The notes under the pieces were generated by a model that was given only the letters and a program-made list of their open reading frames with translations, was not told the DNA's origin and ran no database searches. Positions 17,425 to 25,249 of a DNA stretch of 50,851 bases are shown piece after piece. Numbering within the stretch: the stretch's first letter is position 1; each line of letters opens with the position of its first letter. The stretch comes from Nitriliruptoraceae bacterium (lineage in GTDB: Bacteria > Actinomycetota > Nitriliruptoria > Nitriliruptorales > Nitriliruptoraceae). A program made the translations under genes and the position numbers. The DNA lies in NCBI GenBank assembly GCA_020832455.1, contig JAFIEQ010000011.1, positions 1 through 50,851 on the forward strand, read 5' to 3'.

Positions 17425-19025
17425 GCACCGTCACGACCATGAGCGTGACCCTCTACATGCAGTGGTACGACCATGTCGTCCGCATCGAGGCGGACGGCGC
17501 CAGGACCGACCTGACCCGGGGGCTCTCCGCCGAGGTCGGCGATCCGCTGTGGATGCTCGCGCGGCAGTGGCAGCTGGGCGAGTTCGCCGGCGAGGACGCC
17601 GCGTCGCCCGTGCGCGTGCACTTCACCGAGCACCTCACCCCGATGACGCTCGTCGCTCCCGGCGGTGCCGCGACCGACCCGGACGGTCCGGGCGGCCCGG
17701 ACGGCGTGGACGACTCCTACGGGCCGCCGACCGACGCCGAGCTCGATCTGCGCGCGACCCCTGCGGAGGTGCCGATCGAAGCCGACCCGGCGAGGTGGTG
17801 GACCCCCGGCCGACGGATCCGTATCGGCCGTGCCGTGGCCGAGGCGGCAGGGGCGCTGCCCGACGATCCCGAGCTGTTGCTGGGTGACCTCCCGTCCGCC
17901 TACGCGTCGTTGGAGGGCCGGGGCTACGACGGCCGGGCGCTGTGGGAGGCGCGCGACAGCCTGGAGCTCGAGGCGGAACTGTTCGATCCGCGGCCGCCGT
18001 CCGAGGTCGACCGCTGGGACGCGACGCAGCTCGCCTACCACGCGGACATCGACGCCGGTGGGGCCACGTTGCACCTCGACCGGCACGACGGAGGCCCCCT
18101 CGACTGGTTCTCCGTCGATGCCGACGGGCCCATCGCCCTGGGCGACGACGGGGTCCGCCGCTCCACGTTGTGCTCGTGGCTGCGTCACCCCGGCGCGCCG
18201 ACCGAGCGCTTCTGGGAGATCGACGAGGCCGGGATGGACCTCGGCAGCGAGCCGCCGGACCGGGCCCACCTCGCGACCACGCTGCTGCTCGACCTGCTGT
18301 CCGCCCACAGCGACGACTGGTTCACCTTCAGCGTGGACGCGGCACCCGGGTACGTGGTGACGCTCGAGGACCTCGAGGTGACCGACTCGTTCGGGGACAC
18401 GTGGACGCTGGCGCCTCCGGACGATGGCTGGTCGATGTTCCAGGTCGCCGGTCTCGCACCCGGGTCGCTCGCCCTGTGGCCGGCGGCCACGGGCCCGCTG
18501 GTCGGTCCGGTGATCGACGAGGTGGTGTTCGCCGTCGACGAGGCGGAGGAACGCGTCTGGGCCGTGGAGCGACGGATCGACGGACGCGCCATCGCAACCG
18601 ACCCCGGCACCGACGAGGCGCCGCCGGGGGATGCGACCCCGCCACGGCGTTTCCGCTACCGGCCGGCGACCGCCGCGCCGGAACACTGGCACCCCTACGT
18701 GCGCGACGCCACACCGTTGGCGCCGGCCGGACGCACGCTGCAGGGGCGGCTCGCGGACCTCACCGACGCCGCGCGGGCACTGACCCCGGCGCCGCGCAGC
18801 GACCTGCTCGCCGACGCAGCTCGCGGCGCGGACGATCCGTTCCACGCGCTGCGGCCCACCGCCGTGCCGCTGACCGGTCTGCGCCTCGAGCGTCGCTACC
18901 GCCTGGCCCGGGGCACGGACGGCGCCCCGCTGCTGTGGTCGGAACGCCGCCGCAGCGAGGGGGTCGATGCGCCGACCCTGCTGCTCGCGCACGACGTGAT
19001 CGACGAGGCGACCGGCAGCGACTGA
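17421..19025 (+). CDS. Uncharacterised 534-aa protein, last gene of the M64/DUF6603-like operon
   Basis: 534 residues from the ATG at 17421, which overlaps the previous stop; longer in-frame extensions lie inside the upstream gene and are not family-like. The N-terminus is the most recognisable part: LSAEVGDPLWMLARQWQLGEFAGEDAASPV, a motif (GDPLWMLARQWQ.GEF.GEDA) I recall from proteins that accompany the large LPVRLETRF-type protein. The middle contains DWFTFSVDAAPGYVVTLEDL, VTDSFGDTW, and a late helical segment with RYRPATAAPEHWHPYV. No enzyme motif or signal peptide. The strict gene order suggests it works with the 926- and 1620-aa proteins. Three 13-bp tandem repeats follow the stop codon. 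Confidence 0.7.
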   Translation: MSTVTTMSVTLYMQWYDHVVRIEADGARTDLTRGLSAEVGDPLWMLARQWQLGEFAGEDAASPVRVHFTEHLTPMTLVAPGGAATDPDGPGGPDGVDDSYGPPTDAELDLRATPAEVPIEADPARWWTPGRRIRIGRAVAEAAGALPDDPELLLGDLPSAYASLEGRGYDGRALWEARDSLELEAELFDPRPPSEVDRWDATQLAYHADIDAGGATLHLDRHDGGPLDWFSVDADGPIALGDDGVRRSTLCSWLRHPGAPTERFWEIDEAGMDLGSEPPDRAHLATTLLLDLLSAHSDDWFTFSVDAAPGYVVTLEDLEVTDSFGDTWTLAPPDDGWSMFQVAGLAPGSLALWPAATGPLVGPVIDEVVFAVDEAEERVWAVERRIDGRAIATDPGTDEAPPGDATPPRRFRYRPATAAPEHWHPYVRDATPLAPAGRTLQGRLADLTDAARALTPAPRSDLLADAARGADDPFHALRPTAVPLTGLRLERRYRLARGTDGAPLLWSERRRSEGVDAPTLLLAHDVIDEATGSD

Positions 19026-19027
19026 GG

Positions 19028-19066
19028 GTCCGGTCCCGGCGTCCGGTCCCGCCGTCCGGTCCCGCC
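19028..19066. repeat. Three 13-bp tandem repeats
   Basis: Three consecutive copies of GTCCGGTCCCGSC (19028-19040, 19041-19053, 19054-19066) lie just after the stop of the 534-aa gene, the last two identical. They sit between the operon end and the AT-rich promoter island before the SDR gene. Confidence 0.8.
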
Positions 19067-19090
19067 GTCTGCGCCTGCTGCGCCCGCGAT

Positions 19091-19107
19091 GCATATCTTG
19101 TATACGC
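19091..19107 (+). promoter_or_regulatory. AT-rich island upstream of the first SDR gene
   Basis: GCATATCTTGTATACGC stands out in GC-rich surroundings about 70 bases before the SDR start. It contains TTGTATAC, comparable to the islands at 20796, 34506, 35035, 39014 and 47171. It could be a -10 element, an operator for the GntR regulator encoded at 46383, or both. Confidence 0.45.
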
Positions 19108-19176
19108 AGCAGCCATGGGTGGTGACGGGCTCGACCGTCACGGGCGCCACGGGTCGGACATGGGCGGAGGCAGCAG

Positions 19177-19935
19177 ATGGGTCGTGAACTCGACGGACAG
19201 GTCGCGGTGGTGACCGGCGGCTCGCGGGGCATCGGTCGTGCGATCGCGCTGGCGCTCGCCGAGGCAGGTGCGGACGTGGTCACCCTGAGCCGGCAGGTGC
19301 CCGAGGGGCTGTCGGCACAGCTGTCGTCGCACGGCAGCGCGGCGCTCTGTCTGGCGACCGACGTCACCGACGATGCCGACGTCGCGGCGGCCCGCGACGA
19401 GGTCCTCGAGCGCTTCGGTCGGGTCGACGCGCTGGTCAACAACGCCGGCGGGCTGTTCGCGCCGCGGCGGCCGTTCTGGGAGTACGGGCCGACGGAGTTC
19501 GACGACGTCATCGCCCTCAACCTGCGGTCCGCGTTCGTGTGTGCCGCGGCGTTCTCCGAACCGATGCGGGCGGCGCGCTCCGGGCGCATCGTCAACATCG
19601 GGTCGGACGCGGTGGGGGCGGGGCTGCCTTCGTTGACCCACTACCTCGCGGCGAAGGCGGGCATGCTCGGGCTGACCCGGGGGCTGGCCAGCGACCTCGG
19701 CCCGTTCGGCATCGGGGTCAACACGGTCTCGCCCGGGCTGGTGGTCACCGAGCACATCGGCGACGCCCTGCCCGAGGAGGCCCGCCAGCGGGCCATCGAC
19801 ACCCAGGTCCTGGCCCGCTCGCTGGTCCCGACCGACATCGCAGCCGCGGTGGTGTTCCTGTGCTCACCCGGCGCGCAGATGATCACCGGCCAGACGCTGC
19901 AGGTGAACGGCGGGGCGACGGTGGGAGCGGGCTGA
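19177..19935 (+). CDS. Short-chain dehydrogenase/reductase (SDR)
   Basis: 252 residues, start supported by GCGGAGG upstream. Classical SDR features: cofactor loop TGGSRGIG (13-20), NNAG, and YLAAK with catalytic Y156/K160. The C-terminal VNGGA tail is typical. The protein should be a soluble NAD(P)-dependent oxidoreductase. An Arg-adjacent Ser after the second strand (TLSRQ) leaves NADP preference possible. Its position at the edge of the carbohydrate island suggests oxidation or reduction of a sugar or sugar acid; the substrate cannot be read from sequence. It is convergent with the next SDR gene. Confidence 0.88.
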   Translation: MGRELDGQVAVVTGGSRGIGRAIALALAEAGADVVTLSRQVPEGLSAQLSSHGSAALCLATDVTDDADVAAARDEVLERFGRVDALVNNAGGLFAPRRPFWEYGPTEFDDVIALNLRSAFVCAAAFSEPMRAARSGRIVNIGSDAVGAGLPSLTHYLAAKAGMLGLTRGLASDLGPFGIGVNTVSPGLVVTEHIGDALPEEARQRAIDTQVLARSLVPTDIAAAVVFLCSPGAQMITGQTLQVNGGATVGAG

Positions 19936-19936
19936 G

Positions 19937-20009
19937 GCCGGCGTCACCGGACCGGGCGCGGCGAGCGACCGGCGGCTCGCGCCGGACCGGGCGCCGTGGA
20001 CCGCCGGCG
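19937..20009. terminator. Possible bidirectional terminator between convergent SDR genes
   Basis: The 74-base gap holds a small stem GCGAGC / GCTCGC with an 8-base loop, flanked by duplicated GACCGGGCGC and GCCGGCGTCACCG segments. It is GC-rich, without a T-tract, so the call is weak. Confidence 0.35.
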
Positions 20010-20771
20010 TCACCGCTTGATCATGAACCCGCCGTCGACGAAGTGGTTCGTGCCGGTCACGAACGACGCCCGTCGTTCCGAGGCGAGGTAGAGCACGCCC
20101 TGGGCGATCTCCTCCGGACGGGCCATGCGGCCGAGCACGTGGGAACCGATCGCGGCCTGCTCCACCTCGGCGCGGACGGCCTCGTCGGTGAACATGTGGT
20201 GGGTGAAGCCCGCATCGACCCAGCCGGGGCAGATGGCGTTGACGCGGATGCCGCGGGGCGCGAGCTCCTGGGCGAGCCCGAAGGTCATCGAGGAGACCGC
20301 CCCCTTGGTCATCGTGTACGCCCAGCTGCCGTCGGAGCCGACGAACCCGGCGACGGAGCCGAAGTTGACGATGGCCGAGCCGGCGGGCATGAGATCGACC
20401 AGGTGCTTGATGAGCAGGTACGGGCCGCGCACGTTGACCCCGACGATCGCGTCGAAGTCCTCGGGGCTCATGTCGACGACGCGGTACTGGCGCAGCACCC
20501 CGACGGCGTTGACCAGCACGTCCACACCGCCGAGGTCGTCCGCGATCCGTGTGGCGAGCGCGGCCACCGACCCGGGGTCGCGCACGTCCGTGGCGACGGC
20601 GGTCGCGGGCACGCCCGCCTCGGCGAAGGCCGCGGCGAGCTCGTCGAGCGGGTCGCCGGGCAGGTCCGCGAGGACCAGGGTGGCGCCCTCCTCGGCGAAG
20701 GTGCGGGCCACCGCCGACCCGATCCCGCCCGCCGCACCCGCGATGACGATCCTGCGCCCCTCGAACTCCAT
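20010..20771 (-). CDS. Short-chain dehydrogenase/reductase (SDR)
   Basis: 253 residues, ATG start with a GGGAG Shine-Dalgarno. The cofactor loop is AGAAGGIG. An Asp at the end of strand 2 (LVLADLPGD) suggests NAD rather than NADP. The NNAG position reads NAVG. The active site is YTMTKGA with Y152 and K156, preceded by NFGSVAG. The C-terminus FVDGGFMIKR is normal for the family. It is divergently transcribed from the first of the three tandem paralogues, sharing the AT-rich island at 20796-20820, so it is probably co-regulated with the sugar island. Likely a sugar or polyol dehydrogenase; substrate unknown. Confidence 0.87.
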   Translation of the reverse strand: MEFEGRRIVIAGAAGGIGSAVARTFAEEGATLVLADLPGDPLDELAAAFAEAGVPATAVATDVRDPGSVAALATRIADDLGGVDVLVNAVGVLRQYRVVDMSPEDFDAIVGVNVRGPYLLIKHLVDLMPAGSAIVNFGSVAGFVGSDGSWAYTMTKGAVSSMTFGLAQELAPRGIRVNAICPGWVDAGFTHHMFTDEAVRAEVEQAAIGSHVLGRMARPEEIAQGVLYLASERRASFVTGTNHFVDGGFMIKR

Positions 20772-20795
20772 GTCGCGCTCCCTCGACGGTGTTGG

Positions 20796-20820
20796 ATTGT
20801 GCGTATAAGCATACTAGTTT
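20796..20820. promoter_or_regulatory. AT-rich divergent promoter/operator island
   Basis: This block, centred on GTATAAGCATAC (a GTAT/ATAC inverted repeat), lies between the divergent SDR and the first paralogue. It probably contains -10 elements for both directions and may be a GntR operator. Confidence 0.5.
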
Positions 20821-20847
20821 GCGATGTGGTGACGGAGTGAGGGAACC

Positions 20848-22977
20848 GTGTCGAGTCTGCCCGTGGATCGGTTCGTGGAGATCGGTCTCGAGTGGTTCCA
20901 CCCCACCGACCCCGGACCCCAGGCCGAGGTGCTGCACACCCGGCTCGCGCCACTGTGGTCGTCCGCCGGCGGCCGGCACGGCCTGGTCATCAACGCGGGA
21001 TGGGTCGTCGACATCATCACGGAGTGGAGCGGTGATCCTGCCCAGCCGCTGCCCTTCCGCAGCCGCCGACTCGCGCACTGGCACGACGCCACCTACGCCG
21101 ACCTGCAGGCGTTGATCGCGGCGCTGCGTGCGCGGGCCCCGCGTCCCGACGTCGCCATCGGGATCATGGTCGTCGGCTGGGGCAACTTCGTGTGGCCGCC
21201 GGACACGCGGATCTACGACTTCGACTCCCACTGGTACGACCGGCACCCGGAGCTCTACCCGCACGCCCGCTCGATGGTCGGGATGCCCGACCTCGACCCC
21301 CGGGTGCCCCTGCTCGCCGACGACCACCGCTACGCCGCGTTCCCCGACGGGATCGAGGCGGGCACCCTGTTCCCCGCCTTCCTCGGCGCGCAGTGGGGCG
21401 AGCTGGCGGGCTCCCTCGACCTGGACGTCATCCACCTGCGCGACGCGTGCTTCGGCCCGATGGTCTACAGCCGGATCGGCCCCACCGGCACCAGCGCTCC
21501 CGACGACCTCGAGGAGATCCGCAGCTGGACGACCGCGGTGTCGTCGCTGTTCCGGGCCGTGAAGGACGCCGCGCCCGACGCGCTCGTGTTCGGCTACTCC
21601 AGCGCCATCAGCGCCGTCGCGGAACGCCGCGTCGGCCTGGTCGACCTCGAGCAGGTCGTGGCCGACGGTGGCATCGACGTGTGGATCGACCAGAGCTGGG
21701 GTGGGGCGTGGCAGGACTGGTGGGACCACCACTGGAAGGGCTGGACCTTCCAGGTCGCCAACCTGCTCGTGCACGCGGCGATCCTCGCCGCCGGCAACCG
21801 CCGGCGGCGTCCCGACGCGGCGCCGTGCGTGCACTACAACCTGATCGAGACCTGGGACTCCTGGGAGCCCTGGGACACCCTGCACCGCACGCCCGGCAAG
21901 CTGCGGTGGGGGATCTGGGCGTTGTCCCACGCGGCGCTGCTGACCGACGACGGACCGCAGGTGGTCGGCGGGTCCTACATCTCCTGGGCGAACTACCGGG
22001 ACGGGCGCCTCATGTCCGAGCAGGACGTCGCCTTCGTGGCCGGCCACCTCGATGCCGCACAGCGCAGCGCCACCGCGCTCGAGGCGGTCCACGGCCCGAC
22101 CGCGGTGTTCGACGGGGACGCGCTCGAGCTGCTGGAACAGCGATCGGCGTCCGGCAACCACAGCGAGTGGCTCGACGACCAGGTCGCCATGCTGATGAAG
22201 TTCGCCCTGCCGGTGCTGTCCGTGGCAGCGCCGGGCACCGTCGACGACCGCGTCGACGGCACCGTCCACGCCGCGCCCCGGCGCGTGGCCGACACCGACG
22301 CTCCGACGCTCGTCGCCGCCCGCGCGGACGTGCTGCCCGACGGGTTCGCGGCGCGCGTCGGCATCGTCGCCGACGGGCCACGCCGGGCAGCGGACTTCGT
22401 CGACGGGCACGCGGTCGGCCACCCCGACCTGCCCGACGCCGAGGTGGTCCACCTGCCCGAACACCAGCCGGTCACCGCCGACGCCGCCGACGAGCTCGCC
22501 TACGACAGCGCCGCCGGGCCGCTGGTCGTGCGCGCTGGCGCCACGACCTGGTGGCAACCGCCCGACTGGTCCGCGCCACCCCAACCGCTGCTGCCCCGCA
22601 GCCAGCTCGGGACCGCGGCGGTCCACGCGGTCGCCGCTCGGACGCTGGCCCGCCAGGTCGCGGCCGCGGGCGGCAACCACGCCGACCCCGTCGCGCTGCA
22701 CGAACCCGTCACCTGGCACCTGTGGCGCAGCGCCGGCACCGTGCACGTGCTGGTCGGCAACCTGGAGTCCGGGTGGCTCGGCGACGCGCGCCACCCCCGT
22801 CGGGTGCGGATCGTGCTCGACGCCGAGGGTCTCGGGCTGGATCCGGACACCGCCTACCAGCTGTCGCCCGCCACCCCCGACGACGGCGACCCCGTGCCCG
22901 GTGCGGGGCTCGCCTTCGTCGTCGACGTCCCGCCGGAAGGCTGCCGGATGCTGCACCTCGCCGAGGTCCCCGCATGA
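20848..22977 (+). CDS. Uncharacterised glycosidase-like protein, paralogue 1 of 3
   Basis: 709 residues from a GTG with GAGGGA upstream. I cannot assign a known family. The N-terminal ~400 residues have the strand/helix rhythm of a TIM barrel: GLVINAGWVVDIITEWSGDP near residue 45, IGIMVVGWGNFVW, DLDVIHLRDACFGPMVYSR (D199), ALVFGYSSAIS, GIDVWIDQSWGGAWQDWW (D281), and ETWDSWEPWDTLH followed by GKLRWGIWALSH. The C-terminal ~200 residues look like a beta-sandwich ending VPPEGCRMLHL, with TWWQPPDW as a second signature. The acids E59, D199 and D281 are conserved or conservatively replaced in the two following paralogues and are candidate catalytic residues. No signal peptide, so probably cytosolic. 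Context implies action on imported oligosaccharides. Confidence 0.75.
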   Translation: MSSLPVDRFVEIGLEWFHPTDPGPQAEVLHTRLAPLWSSAGGRHGLVINAGWVVDIITEWSGDPAQPLPFRSRRLAHWHDATYADLQALIAALRARAPRPDVAIGIMVVGWGNFVWPPDTRIYDFDSHWYDRHPELYPHARSMVGMPDLDPRVPLLADDHRYAAFPDGIEAGTLFPAFLGAQWGELAGSLDLDVIHLRDACFGPMVYSRIGPTGTSAPDDLEEIRSWTTAVSSLFRAVKDAAPDALVFGYSSAISAVAERRVGLVDLEQVVADGGIDVWIDQSWGGAWQDWWDHHWKGWTFQVANLLVHAAILAAGNRRRRPDAAPCVHYNLIETWDSWEPWDTLHRTPGKLRWGIWALSHAALLTDDGPQVVGGSYISWANYRDGRLMSEQDVAFVAGHLDAAQRSATALEAVHGPTAVFDGDALELLEQRSASGNHSEWLDDQVAMLMKFALPVLSVAAPGTVDDRVDGTVHAAPRRVADTDAPTLVAARADVLPDGFAARVGIVADGPRRAADFVDGHAVGHPDLPDAEVVHLPEHQPVTADAADELAYDSAAGPLVVRAGATTWWQPPDWSAPPQPLLPRSQLGTAAVHAVAARTLARQVAAAGGNHADPVALHEPVTWHLWRSAGTVHVLVGNLESGWLGDARHPRRVRIVLDAEGLGLDPDTAYQLSPATPDDGDPVPGAGLAFVVDVPPEGCRMLHLAEVPA

Positions 22978-23035
22978 CCCCGCCCGTGCGACCAACGTGC
23001 GGCACCCGACGGACTCCACGACCGGGAGGGTGTCC

Positions 23036-25249
23036 GTGGACCGGGTGATCGAGGTCGACGCCGACAGCTTCGGGACCCCGCCGACCCGCGACGGGATCCG
23101 TCGCTTCCTCGACCGTGTCGCCCCGCTGTGGGAGGCGTGCGGTCCCGACGACGTCCGCGGGGTGGTCCTCAACCTCGGCTGGGTGATGGACATCGTCACC
23201 GAGTGGTCGGGCGATCCGGAGCAGCTCCTGCCCATCCGCTCGCGCCGGATGGCGGGCTGGGCCGAGCTGCGGTACGCGGACCTGGCCGCGTTCCTCGAGA
23301 TGCTGGTCGACGAGGCCGAGCGGGCCGGGGTCGGTCCGGTGCGCGTCGGGCCCATGTTCATCGGGGTGGGGGAGTTCGCCACGGAGATCGTGCGCGCACC
23401 CGACCCCGACGAGGACGTCGCCAGCGCGGCGCTCTACGCGGAGCGCAGCGGCTGGTACGAACGGCACCCGGAAGCGTTCCCCAAGCCCATCGCGGTGACC
23501 CTGCACGGCCCGGGTATCGACCCCGGCGCCCGGCTGCACGCCGACACCCACCGCTACGCGACCCGGCCCGACGGGCTGCGCGAGGGCGAGTCGTTCGCGG
23601 CGTTCCTCGGCGACCAGTGGCGCTCGCTCACCGAGGTGGTGGGCTTCACGTTGATCCACCTGCGCGACGAGTTCACCACCCCGATGCACGCCGGGCGCAT
23701 GGACCACGACGGGGGCACCACCCCCGCGAGCGCGGCACAGATCACCGCCTGGACCGACGGGGTGATCGACCTGGTGCGTGCGGTGAAGCAGGCGCGGCCC
23801 GAGGCGCTGGTGCTGCTGTACTCCAGCGGCCTGGCGCCCACGGCCGAGTGGCGCTTCGGCCGGCTCGACACCCACCGGCTCGTCGCCGCCGGTGACGTCG
23901 ACGTGTGGATCGAACAGACCTGGGGCGGGGCGTGGCAGGACTGGTGGGACGCCGGGTGGGCCGGGTGGACCTTCCAGCTGGCGTACCTGCTGCAGCGCGG
24001 CGCGGTCATCGCGGATGCGAACCGGGAACGCGCCACGCCGTGCAAGCGCTACAAGCTCGTGCAGGCGCTCGACGGGTGGGAGCCCTACGACACCTTCCAC
24101 GACTACCCCGGCAAGCTGCGGTGGGGGATCTGGGCGTTCTCCCACGCCGCGGCGCTCGCCGACGGGCGGGCGATCGTGCCCGACGGGTCCTACGTGGCGG
24201 TGCTCAACGACCGGACGCGCACGCTCATGGACGAGCGCGACGTGCGCTGGCTCGCGACCGAACTGGACGCCGCGGAGGCCAGCGCCGCCGCCCTGGAGCG
24301 CATCCACGGCCCGGTGGTGGTCCACGACCGGGCCAGCGTGCAGCGCCTGGTCGACGACCACACCGACCAGCACGCGGGGGAGTGGATCGAGGAGCAGCTC
24401 GGGTTCCTGCTCAAGTGGGGGCTGCCCGTGCTGGCGGCCACGACCGCGGACCGGCTCGCCGCGCTCGACGTCGACGGCGTGGTCCTGCAGGTACCCGTCG
24501 CCGCGGACCCCGAGCGCGACGCGACCGTCGCCGCGGTGCCCGCGTTGGTGGTCGGCCGAGCGGACCTGCTCAGCACGCCCATCGCCCGGCTCGCCGGGGT
24601 GACGCCGGCCGACCGGCAGATCGAGCCCGGCTACGCGCTCGTGCACACCGCCAGCCCCGACCTGCGTCCGCGGGGCTGGATCTCCATGCCACCCCACGTC
24701 GTCGTGGACCTCGCCGACGACGTCGAGGTGCTGCAACGCACCGACGACACCGCGCTGCTGACCCGCCGCGGGACGCTGCTGGCGTGGCAGCCACCCGACT
24801 GGGCCAACCCCGCCAACCGGCAGCTGCCCCACTACCAGATCGGTGGCGTCGAGCCGCACATCGAGGCGGTGCGGGCGTTGCAGACCTCGTTGCGGGCCGC
24901 GGGCCACCTCGGCGTCGACCCTCTGCCGGTCCACGGCCCCGCGTGCGTCCACGCCTGGCGCAGCGGCGGGGTGCTCCACCTGCTGTTCGGCAACGTGGAA
25001 TCCGGCTGGATCGGGGACTCCCGCCACCCCCGCGCGGTCGTCGTGCACGTCCCGGACGCACTGATCGTCGACCGGACCGACCCCGTGCTGGTCACGGTGC
25101 CCGACGGGGAGGTCCTCGACCCGACCCCGGCGACGCCGGGCCAGGCACACCACACCTTCGAGGTACGCGTGCCCCCCGAGGGGTGCGTCGTCGCCCGCCT
25201 GGAGCGACGTCCGCCGGCGCAGGACCCGACCACGAGGAGCACCCCATGA
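23036..25249 (+). CDS. Uncharacterised glycosidase-like protein, paralogue 2 of 3 (divergent)
   Basis: 737 residues. The GTG at 23036 is preferred because GGGAGGG lies 5 bases upstream and the family similarity begins there; the frame stays open further left, overlapping the previous gene. It shares GVVLNLGWVMDIVTEWSGDP, TLIHLRDEFTTPM, DVWIEQTWGGAWQDWW (E293 in place of the Asp of paralogues 1 and 3), PGKLRWGIWAFSHAA and LAWQPPDW. It has an insertion after the second strand (GEFATEIVRAPDPDEDVASA) and lacks the WPPDT/FPPDE segment, so its substrate pocket probably differs. The C-terminal sandwich ends VPPEGCVVARL. It ends with an ATGA overlap with paralogue 3. No signal peptide. Confidence 0.75.
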   Translation: MDRVIEVDADSFGTPPTRDGIRRFLDRVAPLWEACGPDDVRGVVLNLGWVMDIVTEWSGDPEQLLPIRSRRMAGWAELRYADLAAFLEMLVDEAERAGVGPVRVGPMFIGVGEFATEIVRAPDPDEDVASAALYAERSGWYERHPEAFPKPIAVTLHGPGIDPGARLHADTHRYATRPDGLREGESFAAFLGDQWRSLTEVVGFTLIHLRDEFTTPMHAGRMDHDGGTTPASAAQITAWTDGVIDLVRAVKQARPEALVLLYSSGLAPTAEWRFGRLDTHRLVAAGDVDVWIEQTWGGAWQDWWDAGWAGWTFQLAYLLQRGAVIADANRERATPCKRYKLVQALDGWEPYDTFHDYPGKLRWGIWAFSHAAALADGRAIVPDGSYVAVLNDRTRTLMDERDVRWLATELDAAEASAAALERIHGPVVVHDRASVQRLVDDHTDQHAGEWIEEQLGFLLKWGLPVLAATTADRLAALDVDGVVLQVPVAADPERDATVAAVPALVVGRADLLSTPIARLAGVTPADRQIEPGYALVHTASPDLRPRGWISMPPHVVVDLADDVEVLQRTDDTALLTRRGTLLAWQPPDWANPANRQLPHYQIGGVEPHIEAVRALQTSLRAAGHLGVDPLPVHGPACVHAWRSGGVLHLLFGNVESGWIGDSRHPRAVVVHVPDALIVDRTDPVLVTVPDGEVLDPTPATPGQAHHTFEVRVPPEGCVVARLERRPPAQDPTTRSTP

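Noticed and set aside
4775-19025. Contractile injection system or prophage interpretation of the six-gene operon
   Set aside because: No sheath, tube, baseplate, tape-measure or AAA+ ATPase genes are visible; the resemblance is limited to the presence of large unknown proteins.
19864-23382. 1172-codon minus-strand frame across two genes
   Set aside because: It spans the antisense of the SDR and paralogue genes and has shadow composition.
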